Of a DNA stretch of 64,000 nucleotides, positions 1 through 9,326 are shown one piece after another. The translations under genes and the position numbers were made by a program. The notes beneath the pieces were generated by a model that had not been told where the DNA came from, searched no databases, and saw nothing but the letters and a program-made list of their open reading frames with translations. Within the stretch, counting starts at the first letter, position 1. Each line of letters starts with the position of its first letter. Source of the stretch: Lactobacillus sp. W8174 (lineage in GTDB: Bacteria > Bacillota > Bacilli > Lactobacillales > Lactobacillaceae); assembly GCF_016100975.1 (NCBI RefSeq), contig NZ_JACFRN010000005.1:1-64000 (forward strand), given 5' to 3'.

Positions 1-28
1 AGAATTTAAGGATAAAGGAGTAATTACA

Positions 29-364
29 ATGAAAATTAACAAAAAATTGTTTATTAGCTTATTAGCTGGAATATTGACAACAACAGCAATAGCAGTTACT
101 ACACTAATATTGATCAAGCTCAAACTACTACGTCAAATGTAAATCTGAGCAAGGCAAGCTAACCTTGAATCATAAGACTCGTGTTTATAACATAAATGGT
201 AAGAAAAAATATTCTTATCTTAAAACAAATGGTCTGGTGCTTCAGTAAGATATGTTGGCAAAATTTAAGCCTTATCTGATCCAGATACCAAGCGCTATTC
301 CTTTAATGACAAAGATATGAACTGGTATTATCTACCATATAAAACAATTAAAGCTAACAAGTAA
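29..364 (+). pseudogene. decayed SLAP-type surface-layer protein gene
   Basis: An ATG at 29, nine bases after AAGGAG, opens a typical lactobacillar signal peptide (MKINKKLFISLLAGILTTT). The reading frame then breaks. The coding sense continues in a second frame from about 115 (QAQTTTSNVNLS, then a stop), in a third from about 165 (LNHKTRVYNINGKKKYSYL, stop at 246) and in a fourth stretch from 236 to 364, which holds one internal TAA at 266 and ends near YYLPYKTIKANK. The pieces read like a secretion signal followed by a short SLAP (surface-layer, cell-wall-binding) domain with its usual tyrosine- and lysine-rich repeats. Several frameshifts and stops make function very unlikely. The identity rests on recognising the domain by eye. 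Confidence 0.65.
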
Positions 365-516
365 CCAATATTAGATCTGCCAACCCGATAACGCTGACTT
401 AACTCAGTAGAACCGATTTGATAATCATGCCAAAGATGATAGATTTCAATTTTATCTTGTTTAGTTAATTTAGTCATAAAAATAACCCCCAAATTTGTCC
501 TAAATTTGGGGGTCAT
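328..516 (-). mobile_element. left-end fragment of an IS3-type insertion sequence (truncated OrfA)
   Basis: On the minus strand an ATG at 477 opens MTKLTKQDKIEIYHLWHDY, followed by a helix-turn-helix region (STELSQRYRVGRSNI). This is the typical start of the small OrfA transposase subunit of lactobacillar IS3-family elements. The reading frame ends after about 49 residues from that ATG, so only the N-terminal DNA-binding part remains, and no OrfB or right end is visible. The palindrome just upstream (485-513) would be the terminal hairpin of the element. The fragment overlaps the 3' end of the decayed SLAP gene, so the site has been rearranged more than once. Confidence 0.6.
485..513. repeat. 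12-bp inverted repeat at the IS fragment end
   Basis: Two perfect 12-base arms (ACCCCCAAATTT at 485-496 and its complement at 502-513) enclose a five-base loop. It lies directly upstream of the truncated OrfA start. Subterminal hairpins of this sort are known in IS elements, where they shield the transposase from outside transcription; that role is inferred here. Confidence 0.7.
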
Positions 517-550
517 ATCATTTTATGAAATTTTAGATTCACCTTCATCG

Positions 551-664
551 ATGTTAAACTGTAATTTTGTGAAAGCTTCGACTGCTAAATATACTTTTGG
601 CAATCATTTAAAGCCAATAAATACAGCAACTGATGTCACGCCAGCCAACATAGAAAAAGAGTAA
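551..664 (+). other. short open stretch, probable coding remnant
   Basis: A 37-codon frame runs from an ATG at 551 to a TAA at 662-664 and ends in a hydrophilic tail (INTATDVTPANIEKE). No ribosome binding site precedes it and I do not recognise it. It lies in the decayed region beside the SLAP and IS remnants and is probably the 3' end of a lost gene. Confidence 0.25.
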
Positions 665-672
665 AAAGATAA

Positions 673-712
673 AATAAGACCCTCAAATAGCCATAAATTT
701 GAGGGTCTTATT
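673..712. terminator. bidirectional terminator downstream of glmM
   Basis: Two perfect 16-base arms (673-688 and 697-712) with an eight-base loop form a very stable hairpin with A/T-rich flanks on both sides. It lies 48 bases past the glmM stop and would also end any transcript entering from the left. Confidence 0.8.
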
Positions 713-759
713 ACTGTTTAACTGCTTTCTGACTCAAAGACACAGTGAGTTTAATTTAT

Positions 760-2112
760 TTATATGCCCATTTCTGCTTCCACTACATCGGTTATTCTTT
801 TAACGTAAGCGTCAGTTTCCTCTTGAGTAGGTCCTTCAGCCATCACCCGCAAAAGCGACTGTGTACCGGAAGGACGAACTAATACCCGTCCTTCATCACC
901 CATTTCATTTTCAACTTCTTTAATGACGTCTAAAATTGGTTGGTGCTCTTTCCAAGATTTTTTATCTTTAACCGGAACATTAACGAGACACTGAGGATAT
1001 TCCTTAAAATCAGTCAATAATTCTGTCAAACTTTTTCCAGTTCTTTTCATTACCAACATTAGATGCAAGCCAGTCAACATTCCGTCACCTGTATTATGAT
1101 AATCACTCATGATAACATGACCTGACTGCTCTCCACCTAAATTATAGCCATGTGCCCGCATTTCTTCTGAAACATACCTGTCGCCAACTTGAGTACGAAC
1201 ATTTTTAATACCACGCCTTTGTAATGCCTTAGTAAAACCCAGATTACTCATTACAGTAGTTACAATGGTATCTTTTTTTAGTCGGCCGCCATCTTCCATA
1301 TAGCTGCCCAGAATATACATGATGTGGTCTCCATCAACTTCGTGACCATTTTCATCAACAGCAATGCAGCGATCAGCATCACCGTCAAATGCAAGGCCAA
1401 GTTGTGCGCCTTGCTTTACCACTTCTTCCTGCAGTTTTTTGGTATGAGTAGCACCAACATGATCATTAATATTCAAGCCATCAGGATGAGTAGCAATAGT
1501 AGTGAAATCAACGCCGCAATCCGCAAATAACCGCGAAATCAAACTGCTGGCAGCACCGTTAGCACCATCAATAACCACTTTGATACCACTAAGGTCCTCG
1601 GGAATAGTATTTTCAATAAATTGCAAATATTTGGCACTGCCTTCATGAAAGTCAGTGACTGAACCCAATCCTTTAGCAGAAGGTCTAGGCAAATTATCTT
1701 CTGGAGCATCAATTAGTTTTTCAATTTCGCCTTCCATTTCGTCTGACAATTTCAAACCATCACTACCAAAAAATTTAATACCGTTATCATCCACAGGATT
1801 ATGTGAAGCGGAAATTTGAACACCGGCATCAGCGCCCTGAGCGCGGACTAAGTATGACAAACCAGGGGTAGTAATTACACCAACTTCTAAAACTTCAATC
1901 CCAACGGAAAGAAGTCCGGATATCAAAGCGTATTCCAACATTTGCCCCGAAATTCTGGTATCACGAGAAACTAAAACTTTTGCCTGCTCTTCCTTAGCTT
2001 TATTTTTGGTTAAAACATAACCACCATCACGACCCAGTTTAAAAGCCATTTCTGGAGACAAATCTTGATTAGCCACCCCACGTACACCATCAGTGCCAAA
2101 ATATTTCAACAT
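760..2112 (-). CDS. glmM: phosphoglucosamine mutase
   Basis: GlmM converts glucosamine-6-phosphate to glucosamine-1-phosphate in the cytoplasm, the committed step towards UDP-GlcNAc and peptidoglycan. The protein has 450 residues, the normal family length. The start FGTDGVRG, the catalytic phosphoserine loop ISASHNP (about 100-106), the metal-binding DGDADR (about 240), the sugar loop GGEQSGH and the phosphate-binding RPSGTQ near the C-terminus are all present. It is the last gene of murB-cdaA-cdaR-glmM. In Firmicutes the c-di-AMP cyclase CdaA is normally encoded with CdaR and GlmM, and GlmM can inhibit the cyclase, so the grouping is functional as well as positional. Confidence 0.97.
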   Translation of the reverse strand: MLKYFGTDGVRGVANQDLSPEMAFKLGRDGGYVLTKNKAKEEQAKVLVSRDTRISGQMLEYALISGLLSVGIEVLEVGVITTPGLSYLVRAQGADAGVQISASHNPVDDNGIKFFGSDGLKLSDEMEGEIEKLIDAPEDNLPRPSAKGLGSVTDFHEGSAKYLQFIENTIPEDLSGIKVVIDGANGAASSLISRLFADCGVDFTTIATHPDGLNINDHVGATHTKKLQEEVVKQGAQLGLAFDGDADRCIAVDENGHEVDGDHIMYILGSYMEDGGRLKKDTIVTTVMSNLGFTKALQRRGIKNVRTQVGDRYVSEEMRAHGYNLGGEQSGHVIMSDYHNTGDGMLTGLHLMLVMKRTGKSLTELLTDFKEYPQCLVNVPVKDKKSWKEHQPILDVIKEVENEMGDEGRVLVRPSGTQSLLRVMAEGPTQEETDAYVKRITDVVEAEMGI

Positions 2113-2132
2113 TAGTAAACAACCTTTCTATC

Positions 2133-3110
2133 TTAATTATTTTTATTTTTTGAATCGTTTGTATTTTCCACTTTTACATCAACAGTAATCTGCCTGGGAT
2201 TTGATCTCACAACCCCATCAGGTAAATTAAAAGTAATTGTTTTGGTAGTAGAAGTTGTAATAGTTCCCAGGTCGACCGGAACTTTTAAATGCTTCACCTT
2301 AGCCAAGTCTTCTTCACTACCATATAAAGTAACATACTTAGTTTTAGCAGTTAGAGAATATATTTTATTCATTTTCTCATGTTCTGGCTCAAGCTTTATT
2401 TTAACCGCTTTTTTGGCCGTTGTAACGGGAATTGATACTTTAGCCGTTGCGGGATCAATGACTACGTTTAGTTGCCTGCCTTTATGATCTTCGGCTATTA
2501 AATTGACCTGCCGCTCATAAGTGTGGTCGATCCCATTTGGTAAAACTACTTTAGCTACTATTTGGTCAATTTGGTCTACTTCAGAACGAGCTCCCGTTAC
2601 CTCAACCTGCTGCGGATAAACACTAGAGTGACCCAGTTGATAGCCATGAGCAACAGCACTCTTATTATACTCTATTTGTATAGGCATTGTAGTAGATTTT
2701 CGTCTTTGAATATCAACTTCAACACTACGAGGATTAATCGAATAAGATATTTGCCTGTTAATACCGTTAACATGAATTTTAACGTTATGTTTGCCAATAC
2801 TTTTATTAGTCAAATCAATGTAGGCTCTGAAGTTTTGGGTATTAACAGTTGAAGTAACCAGTGCAGTTGAACCTTCAAGTGTGACGCTCACTTTCTCAGG
2901 ATAGCCAACTACATAATACTTATCTGTATCAACCGAAACTTGGAGGGGAACCTTAATGGTTTGGGTTTTATTTGCAGTTTGCCTTGTTTTTTCTGCTTGT
3001 CCTTGAGATAAAAAACCGCCCTGAGTAGAGTTAATATAAATGACCAGTAAAACAGCTATCAACAAAGACACTAATTTAATAAACCAAGACTTTTTCCAAA
3101 ATTCTCTCAT
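2133..3110 (-). CDS. cdaR: CdaA regulatory protein, YbbR-domain, membrane-anchored
   Basis: This is a 325-residue protein with one N-terminal membrane segment (about 10-27, FIKLVSLLIAVLLVIYI) and an extracytoplasmic part made of repeated YbbR-like beta domains. The recurring pattern is a phrase like VPLQVSVDTD or IPVTTAKK followed by a 'VEVTGARSEVDQI'-type unit. The tail is hydrophilic (KVENTNDSKNKNN). CdaR binds and tunes the diadenylate cyclase CdaA. Its ATG overlaps the cdaA stop by four bases, which indicates translational coupling, and glmM follows after about 20 bases. Confidence 0.93.
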   Translation of the reverse strand: MREFWKKSWFIKLVSLLIAVLLVIYINSTQGGFLSQGQAEKTRQTANKTQTIKVPLQVSVDTDKYYVVGYPEKVSVTLEGSTALVTSTVNTQNFRAYIDLTNKSIGKHNVKIHVNGINRQISYSINPRSVEVDIQRRKSTTMPIQIEYNKSAVAHGYQLGHSSVYPQQVEVTGARSEVDQIDQIVAKVVLPNGIDHTYERQVNLIAEDHKGRQLNVVIDPATAKVSIPVTTAKKAVKIKLEPEHEKMNKIYSLTAKTKYVTLYGSEEDLAKVKHLKVPVDLGTITTSTTKTITFNLPDGVVRSNPRQITVDVKVENTNDSKNKNN

Positions 3111-3952
3111 CGATCAGCACCCCACTTCCAGAGCTTGCGGATAATTTTTTGATACCACTTATCGTTATCATTTTTCTTTGGAACCAGTTCTGCATTGAGA
3201 TATTTTAGATATTCATCACGAGTTAAATCAACCATAAAACGACCATTACGGGTAATTGTAACTCCTCCAGTTTCCTCTGAAACAACTACAGTAATTGCAT
3301 CCGTCACTTCGGAGATACCTACAGCGGCGCGATGGCGTGTTCCCAGTCTTTTGGGAATCATACTGTTATCTGAAAGTGGCAAATAGGCTGCAGCAACTGC
3401 AATTTGATGATCATTGTTGATGATAACCGCACCATCATGTAACGGAGTATTAGGAATAAAAATGTTAATTAGTAATTCCCCCGTAACATCTGCATTTAAC
3501 TTAATTCCAGTTTCAATATAATCTTCAAGACCGGTTTCCTGCTGAATTGTAATCAAGGCTCCAATTCTTCTTTTTGACATGTACTGAATAGCTTTATCAA
3601 GCTCATTAATAAATTTGATTGATTCATCCCGAGCACTGTCCTCACGTCCACCAAAAATAGGCAAACGACCCAAATGTTCAAGTCCACGTCTGATTTCTGG
3701 CTGAAAGATCACTATAATACCTACTACGGACCAGGAAACGATTTGATCAATTAACCAGGTAGTAGCATGCAATTGCAAGATGCCAGCAATAATGCGTACA
3801 AGAAATATCAGCACAATGCCCTTGGCCAGTTGAACAGCTTTTGTTCCTCTGATCAAAACCACCAGGTGATAAACAACAAACCAGATAATTAGAATATCAA
3901 GAATTGTTGAAAAGGTGCTCCAAGTAAAAATATGGGTCCCAATATTTTGCAT
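3107..3952 (-). CDS. cdaA: diadenylate cyclase (c-di-AMP synthase)
   Basis: The enzyme makes cyclic di-AMP from two ATP at the membrane. Three hydrophobic helices occupy about residues 10-85, followed by the DAC domain with the signature LHDGAVII and the RHRAAVG motif that binds ATP and metal. The length of 281 residues is normal for CdaA. It sits 35 bases after murB and overlaps cdaR by four bases. In lactic acid bacteria c-di-AMP controls potassium and osmolyte uptake, and the link to murB and glmM ties it to wall synthesis. Confidence 0.96.
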   Translation of the reverse strand: MQNIGTHIFTWSTFSTILDILIIWFVVYHLVVLIRGTKAVQLAKGIVLIFLVRIIAGILQLHATTWLIDQIVSWSVVGIIVIFQPEIRRGLEHLGRLPIFGGREDSARDESIKFINELDKAIQYMSKRRIGALITIQQETGLEDYIETGIKLNADVTGELLINIFIPNTPLHDGAVIINNDHQIAVAAAYLPLSDNSMIPKRLGTRHRAAVGISEVTDAITVVVSEETGGVTITRNGRFMVDLTRDEYLKYLNAELVPKKNDNDKWYQKIIRKLWKWGADR

Positions 3953-3987
3953 AAATTCTCCTTCCCATTATGTGTAAACATAATACT

Positions 3988-4887
3988 TTAATCATTGGGC
4001 TTACCAATAATTCTAACTTCTGTTTGTAAGTCAAGTCCAAAACTTGACTTGATTTTCTTTTGAATTAAATGAATTAAATTTAAGTAATCTGTAGCAGTGG
4101 CTCCACCTTTATTCACGATAAAACCAGCATGTTTAGTTGAATCTTGAGCACCACCAATTTGTTTTCCTTGAAGTCCTGCCTGAATAATCATAGGTCCAAC
4201 ATAATGACCAGCTGGGCGCTTAAAAACACTCCCACATGATGGATATTCTAAGGGCTGCTTATACTTACGCAAAGCGTTGAGATAATTCATATTTGCCAAA
4301 ATTTTCCTTTTATTTCCATTTTTTAACGTAAAAGCTGCTTCTGTTACAATATCACCATTTTCTTGCACCAAAGAGTGGCGGTAGGAAAATTTCATTTCTG
4401 CTTGAGAATAATTTTTATATTCGCCTGCTCGTGTCAGCACTTTTACATTTTGGACTACATTGCAAGTTTCTCCCCCATAAGCACCAGCATTCATGAAGAC
4501 TGCCCCACCAACACTGCCTGGTATTCCAGCTGCAAATTCCATACCACTTAGACCATGATGAGCAGCAGTAAAAGCCGTATCAACGATAGTGGCTCCTGCT
4601 TGGGCAATAACGCAATTTCCTTTAACTTTTATTTTTTCCATCTTGGTTAAAATTATAACCAAACCATCAATTCCACCATCTCGAATAATTAAATTGGAAG
4701 CATTACCTATTACCGTTAAGGGAACATTATTTTCATTAGCAGTAATTACTAATTTCCTTAATTCACTGTCATTACGAGGAAAGGCGAGAAAGGCAGCTGG
4801 TCCGCCAGTTTTAGTAAATGTGTACTTACTAAGCGGAACTTGCTTTTCTATTTCAATACCATTTTGGGCTAAATCCGCTAATTTCAA
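3988..4887 (-). CDS. murB: UDP-N-acetylenolpyruvoylglucosamine reductase
   Basis: MurB reduces UDP-GlcNAc-enolpyruvate to UDP-MurNAc with NADPH and FAD in the cytoplasm. The protein has 299 residues, the size of the shorter type II enzymes. The FAD-binding stretch with TKTGGPA and IGNASNLIIRDGG lies in the N-terminal third, GMEFAAGIPGSVGGA is in the middle, and the catalytic serine motif SCGSVFKRP is near residue 218. The C-terminal glutamate region reads LQTEVRIIG. It is the first gene of the murB-cdaA-cdaR-glmM group and is divergent from the exonuclease gene at 4988. Confidence 0.97.
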   Translation of the reverse strand: MKLADLAQNGIEIEKQVPLSKYTFTKTGGPAAFLAFPRNDSELRKLVITANENNVPLTVIGNASNLIIRDGGIDGLVIILTKMEKIKVKGNCVIAQAGATIVDTAFTAAHHGLSGMEFAAGIPGSVGGAVFMNAGAYGGETCNVVQNVKVLTRAGEYKNYSQAEMKFSYRHSLVQENGDIVTEAAFTLKNGNKRKILANMNYLNALRKYKQPLEYPSCGSVFKRPAGHYVGPMIIQAGLQGKQIGGAQDSTKHAGFIVNKGGATATDYLNLIHLIQKKIKSSFGLDLQTEVRIIGKPND

Positions 4888-4987
4888 AACAAAAATCCCC
4901 TTTTTTACTAATCTTTTACTATTTTACCGCATTCAGTTAATTGCTTCATCATATGTTATACTAAAATTAAAATTTAAAGGAGATAAA

Positions 4988-5521
4988 ATGAATTTCATCG
5001 CGATGGATTTTGAAACAGCCAATCGGCATCCAGAGAGTGCTTGTTCTTTGGCACTGGTGATGGTACGGGACAATCAAATTATAGATCGTTTTTACACGGT
5101 AATTAATCCGCAAATGCCTTTTGATGCGCGCAACATTCAAATTCACGATATCACTGCAGCAGATGTCAAAGATGCCCCAACGATGGCTGAAGTTTGGCCT
5201 AAAATTAAGGATTTATATCAACCGGGAATGTTAGTTACGGCTCATAATGCCCGCTTTGATACTAATGTCATGAGGCAGAGTTTGGCACGCTATGATATAC
5301 CTGAACCACACTATTTTGTTATTGATACTTTACGCACCAGCAAGTTATTTGAACCCAAATTACCTAACCATAAACTCGACACTGTTTCAAATGCTCTTGG
5401 CGTAGAATTATGGCACCACCATAATGCGTTAAGTGATAGTGAAGCATGTGCCGGTATATTAATAGCACAGGATAAACAATATGGTGACGAAGCACTGAAA
5501 AACTTGGTTTACCAAATATAG
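4988..5521 (+). CDS. DnaQ-like 3'-5' exonuclease
   Basis: I chose the ATG at 4988, which follows AAAGGAGAT by five bases; an open frame extends far upstream but is only the shadow of murB. The 177-residue protein is a stand-alone DEDD exonuclease domain. Exo I is AMDFETA (about residue 5), Exo II is TAHNARFDTNV (about 80) and Exo III is HHNALSDSEA (about 145), where the histidine marks the DEDDh subtype. Such proteins proofread or trim DNA or RNA ends. The substrate cannot be told from sequence. It is transcribed alone and ends at a strong shared terminator. Confidence 0.9.
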   Translation: MNFIAMDFETANRHPESACSLALVMVRDNQIIDRFYTVINPQMPFDARNIQIHDITAADVKDAPTMAEVWPKIKDLYQPGMLVTAHNARFDTNVMRQSLARYDIPEPHYFVIDTLRTSKLFEPKLPNHKLDTVSNALGVELWHHHNALSDSEACAGILIAQDKQYGDEALKNLVYQI

Positions 5522-5525
5522 CATA

Positions 5526-5554
5526 AAAAATAGGGCCTTTTAGACCCTATTTTT
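5526..5554. terminator. bidirectional terminator between the exonuclease gene and tsaE
   Basis: Perfect 10-base arms (AAAAATAGGG and its complement) enclose a nine-base loop, with a T-run on either side depending on strand. It serves the plus-strand exonuclease gene and the minus-strand tsaE, whose stop codon lies inside the right arm. Confidence 0.85.
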
Positions 5555-6026
5555 AACTTACTTTTTCTATAATCTTTTCTGCCCACTGTTCATTCCTACG
5601 GCCTTTTGGCACGAATTCAACTACTCGCTTAGTCGAATTCCAGCTATCATCTACTCTTTTGATAATAATTTGTAAATATTCTTCAGGTAGTTGTTCTTGC
5701 ACAATTTCCGGCCATTCAATCACAACCAGGCCAGGTTCTGCCATATAAGCACTTAAATCAATTGATGATAAATCATCATTTTCCAAACGATAAAAATCCA
5801 TATGAAATAAAGGAAGTCTAGCCTCAGGGTATTCTCTAACGATGGTAAACGTTGGACTTTTCACAGGTCGTTTAATTCCCAGTTCCCTACCAATACCCTG
5901 AGTTAAGGTTGTTTTACCTGCTCCCAAATCACCATTTAACAGTAACAAATCATGGGCTTGTGCAGTTTGAGCTATAACTGCACCTAAATGTTGCATTTCC
6001 TGTGTCGAATTGACATCAAGCTTCAT
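5553..6026 (-). CDS. tsaE: tRNA t6A biosynthesis ATPase
   Basis: TsaE is the ATPase that works with TsaB, TsaC and TsaD to make threonylcarbamoyl-A37 in ANN-decoding tRNAs. The Walker A motif LLNGDLGAGKTTLTQ is near residue 35, and the family motifs SPTFTIV and HMDFYRL follow, then IEWPE. I chose the ATG at 6026, nine bases after AAGGG. The ATG at 6035 sits against that ribosome binding site and would add three residues. The gene overlaps the end of pta by 11 bases and is last in ung-pta-tsaE, so the three are probably co-transcribed. Confidence 0.93.
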   Translation of the reverse strand: MKLDVNSTQEMQHLGAVIAQTAQAHDLLLLNGDLGAGKTTLTQGIGRELGIKRPVKSPTFTIVREYPEARLPLFHMDFYRLENDDLSSIDLSAYMAEPGLVVIEWPEIVQEQLPEEYLQIIIKRVDDSWNSTKRVVEFVPKGRRNEQWAEKIIEKVS

Positions 6027-7014
6027 TTTCTTCATCCCTTATTAGTGCTTGTGCAGCAGTTAAAACGGCAATATTATAAACATCTTGCGTATTTGCCCCG
6101 CGCGAAAGATCATTAACAGGTTTGCGCAATCCCTGCAAGATAGGCCCAATAGCCGCAAAGTTGCCTAGGCGTTGAGCAATTTTATAAGAAATGTTACCGG
6201 ACTGCAACTCAGGAAAAATAAAAATATTTGCTTGTCCCTTAATGACAGATTCCGGAGCCTTTTTAGCAGCTACTTCGGGCACAAAAGCAGCATCAAATTG
6301 TAACTCACCATCTGCAAGAATATCTGGATGTTGCTGTTTAAAAATTTCTGCAGCTCGTTCAACTTTGATAACCGTATCTGCCTGGGCTGAACCTTTAGTT
6401 GAAAAGCTTAAAAATGCGACTTTAGGATCAATATTAATCATTTGTGCAGTTTTAACTGACTGATATGCAATTTCAGCTAAAGTTTGGCTATCTGGATCTA
6501 GATTAATTGCACAATCAGCAAAGATATATTTTTCATCGTGCCGCTCCATAATAAAGCTGCCAGAAACTCGTTTCATTCCTTTAGCGGTGTGGATCAGTTG
6601 CAAAGCCGGTCTTACCGTTGCAGCAGTCGAATGAGTTGCTCCTGAGACCATGCCGTCGGCCAGACCCATTTCAACGAGCATAGTGCCAAAATAATTTGGA
6701 TCCTTTACTATTTCTGCTATTTCAGTGGGGGCAACTTTTTTCCCTCGTGCATTGATAAAGCTCTGCACCATAGCTGCCTTGTTCTCATAGTGAGCTGGAT
6801 CAATAATCACTAACTCCCTAAAAGTTAAATTTTGTTCTTGTACCAACCTAGTAATCTTTGCAGAATTGCCTAATAAAAGGGGCTTGACAACATTATCCAA
6901 AGATAATTGGCTGGCTGCGTTTAAAATGCGGAGGTCATCTCCTTCAGGAAAAACAATCTGATACTTTCTGTGTGACTTTTGTACTTTATTTTTTAATAAA
7001 TCAAAAACGCTCAT
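6016..7014 (-). CDS. pta: phosphate acetyltransferase
   Basis: Pta interconverts acetyl-CoA and acetyl phosphate. With acetate kinase it yields ATP and acetate, or supplies acetyl-CoA during growth. The 332-residue length matches the short single-domain class of Firmicutes. The signature DGMVSGATHSTAATVRP lies at about 118-134, and GFLSF-like KVAFLSFSTKGSAQ and the CoA-site motif PELQSGNISYKIAQRLG follow. It lies 11 bases after ung and overlaps tsaE, an arrangement common in lactobacilli. Confidence 0.96.
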   Translation of the reverse strand: MSVFDLLKNKVQKSHRKYQIVFPEGDDLRILNAASQLSLDNVVKPLLLGNSAKITRLVQEQNLTFRELVIIDPAHYENKAAMVQSFINARGKKVAPTEIAEIVKDPNYFGTMLVEMGLADGMVSGATHSTAATVRPALQLIHTAKGMKRVSGSFIMERHDEKYIFADCAINLDPDSQTLAEIAYQSVKTAQMINIDPKVAFLSFSTKGSAQADTVIKVERAAEIFKQQHPDILADGELQFDAAFVPEVAAKKAPESVIKGQANIFIFPELQSGNISYKIAQRLGNFAAIGPILQGLRKPVNDLSRGANTQDVYNIAVLTAAQALIRDEENEA

Positions 7015-7025
7015 TTACTTCCTAC

Positions 7026-7721
7026 CTATGCTAAATCTGCTTGTGTTACTTTGGCCGGTAATTGCCAATCAATGGGAATTTCGTTAAAATTTTTTAGTGC
7101 TTCGTTGCAACGTGAAAAAGGTCTTGAACCAAAAAATCCTCTGTCTGCGGAATACGGACTTGGATGAGCTGATTTAATCACAAAATTTTTATCTTGGTCA
7201 ATCAAAACGATTTTATTTTGAGCATAGCGACCCCATAGTATGAAGACCACTTTGCCGCGATCACTTAATGCCTTAATTGCGGCATCAGTCACTTCTTCCC
7301 AGCCCTTTCCCTGGTGACCATTTGCGTGACCATATGGGACCGTTAAAACAGCATTTAATAGCAAAACTCCCTGATCTGCCCATTTTTTTAAATAACCATG
7401 ATTGACGGGTCTACAACCCACATCATCATAAAGTTCTTTATAAATGTTTTGCAGAGATGGTGGCAACTTTACACCGGGATTAACTGAAAAACTCATTCCT
7501 GTTGCCTGACCAGGATTATGATACGGATCCTGTCCCAAAATGACTACTTTAGTATTTGCAAATGAAGTTAACTTAAAAGCGGTAAAAATATGATACATAT
7601 CAGGATAAATCTTCTTTGTCGCGTATTCTTTTTTTAAAAATTCATGTAATCGCTGATACTTTTCACTTTTAAACACTGGAGCTAATATTTCGTCCCAGTC
7701 GTTCCCGATAAATTTTTTCAT
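7026..7721 (-). CDS. ung: uracil-DNA glycosylase, family 1
   Basis: Ung removes uracil from DNA as the first step of base excision repair. The 231-residue protein carries the water-activating loop [11 protein letters not shown] (Asp65), the uracil pocket LLLNAVLTV, the FILWG segment and the DNA-intercalation loop [12 protein letters not shown]. All catalytic motifs are intact. It is the first gene of ung-pta-tsaE and is divergent from the HAD phosphatase gene at 7916. Confidence 0.97.
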   Translation of the reverse strand: MKKFIGNDWDEILAPVFKSEKYQRLHEFLKKEYATKKIYPDMYHIFTAFKLTSFANTKVVILGQDPYHNPGQATGMSFSVNPGVKLPPSLQNIYKELYDDVGCRPVNHGYLKKWADQGVLLLNAVLTVPYGHANGHQGKGWEEVTDAAIKALSDRGKVVFILWGRYAQNKIVLIDQDKNFVIKSAHPSPYSADRGFFGSRPFSRCNEALKNFNEIPIDWQLPAKVTQADLA

Positions 7722-7915
7722 TACCTAAACAGCCTCTCTTTCATTAACTTTTATGTTATCATGAAATTAATAATGAAAGTGGAACAATTAATACTTTTAA
7801 TTTCTCTTAATTTTCATGTGTAGTTGATGAAGATTAAAGGTAGGGTTTTCTTCATATATGTTAATATGTAAATAATCATTTAAACAGCAAAATTGGAGGA
7901 GGAGTAATTTTACCA

Positions 7916-8791
7916 TTGATTAAATTAGTAGCTTGTGATTTAGACGGAACTCTTTTTAACAGTGATATGGCTATTTCGGACAAAAATGTCGCTGCAATTC
8001 ATGCAGCACAAAAAAATGGTATTGAATTTTTAGTGGCAACCGGCCGTGCACCACGACAATCTCGTAAAACCATGCATGATTATGGTCTTAAAACTGGCTT
8101 TATCAACATTAATGGTGCATTAGTCTATGATGCAGATGCCAATTTAAAGGTAAAGCATAAACTGCCAAATGAAAAAGCCAGCCTCATTTCAAAAATCCTT
8201 AGGAAAAATAATATTTATTTTGAATTAGTCACTCCTGAAAAGATTTTCTCAACGGATACTAGTAAACGAATAGTTAATTTGGCTCGTTCCTTAATGTTAC
8301 TTGATCCCAAGGCTAATTTTAAAAAAGCAGTAGCTACTGCTGCAGGTAGTGATGCTATGTTGAGCATGACTTTAGTAGACGATTATGATCACTTATTGAC
8401 AAATCCTAAGATTGAAATCATGAAAATTATTGCATTTGATGGACGCGGACAAGCTGCTTTTACTCAAGCTAAAAAAGAGATCAATGCTTTAGGTGACGTT
8501 GTTGTGACTTCAAGCTCTGCTGCGAATATTGAGATTAATGATGCTAAAGCACAAAAAGGACCTGCGCTTCTTGATTATGCACGTCAAAAAGGTATTAAAC
8601 GTGAAGAAGTAGCTGCTATCGGCGATAATTTAAATGATGCCAGCATGATTAGAGATGCAGGAACAGGGGTGGCTATGGCAAATGCTGTTCCTGCAATAAA
8701 AGAATTAGCACAAGTCAAAACCAAGTCAAATAATGAAGATGGAGTCGCACATGTTTTAAGAAAGTTTATCAAGGATAATGCAAAAGAATAG
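7916..8791 (+). CDS. HAD-superfamily sugar-phosphate phosphatase, Cof/IIB type
   Basis: The start is TTG at 7916, eleven bases after GGAGGAGGAG; no ATG fits the conserved beginning MIKLVACDLDGTL. HAD motif I is DLDGTL (nucleophile Asp about residue 8), motif II is VATGRAP, motif III is a lysine around 198 and motif IV is GDNLNDASMI. The large cap between motifs II and III places it in the Cof-like IIB class, whose members dephosphorylate sugar phosphates, flavin nucleotides or pyridoxal phosphate. The exact substrate is unknown. The 291-residue gene is ten bases ahead of its likely operon partner at 8802. Confidence 0.9.
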   Translation: MIKLVACDLDGTLFNSDMAISDKNVAAIHAAQKNGIEFLVATGRAPRQSRKTMHDYGLKTGFININGALVYDADANLKVKHKLPNEKASLISKILRKNNIYFELVTPEKIFSTDTSKRIVNLARSLMLLDPKANFKKAVATAAGSDAMLSMTLVDDYDHLLTNPKIEIMKIIAFDGRGQAAFTQAKKEINALGDVVVTSSSAANIEINDAKAQKGPALLDYARQKGIKREEVAAIGDNLNDASMIRDAGTGVAMANAVPAIKELAQVKTKSNNEDGVAHVLRKFIKDNAKE

Positions 8792-8801
8792 AGGTGCTTA
8801 G

Positions 8802-9323
8802 ATGCGCTACTTACTCGAATTAACTCAAAAACAGGAATATGGTCAAATTCCTGTAGCCAACAGGCAGAATAAAATTCAGTATATAATTCAAGGCAATTTA
8901 GATAATCCTAACCATACTCTGTACTTGAAAAAAATTAATGGTGAAGAAATCGGACGTCTTTATACCGATGGCAATGGATTTATTTCCTCCTACACAATTG
9001 ACGTTATCAACCATTCCTTAGTAAAGGTTAAACGCTTAAACAATAAATTAGCAAACCTTTTTTATATTACTAGGTTAAATTACATAGTTTCTGGCAGTAT
9101 CAAAAAAGGAAGCTATAAGTTCCTCTTTGGTATCAAAAAAGTCGCAACAGTGCGTACTGTTGTTCAAACTGAAGGGGTGGTCCTCATTTGCGACATTGAA
9201 CGGCCTGAAGACGTTCCTTTTATTTTATTATGTGCTACTCTTTTTACCCAGTGGCATACTACACCATTGAGACTGCCAACTTTTCCACCTATTGGTCGTA
9301 AATATAATGTTAACTTTAATTAA
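8802..9323 (+). CDS. LURP-one/tubby-like fold protein
   Basis: This 173-residue protein has no signal peptide or membrane helix. Short strands with paired motifs such as LYLKKINGEEIGRLY, SLVKVKRL and SYKFLFGIKKVATV resemble the beta-barrel of LURP-one-related (YxjI-type) proteins, which have a scramblase-like fold but no settled function in bacteria. I make that assignment from the strand pattern only. It follows the HAD gene with GAGGTGC as ribosome binding site and is the last gene before a terminator. Confidence 0.55.
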   Translation: MRYLLELTQKQEYGQIPVANRQNKIQYIIQGNLDNPNHTLYLKKINGEEIGRLYTDGNGFISSYTIDVINHSLVKVKRLNNKLANLFYITRLNYIVSGSIKKGSYKFLFGIKKVATVRTVVQTEGVVLICDIERPEDVPFILLCATLFTQWHTTPLRLPTFPPIGRKYNVNFN

Positions 9324-9326
9324 TAT

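Noticed and set aside
4589..4987. Open plus-strand frame extending the exonuclease by about 133 residues
   Set aside because: It runs antisense through murB, has no binding site at its first ATG, and the ATG at 4988 has a clear one and begins with the conserved Exo I motif.
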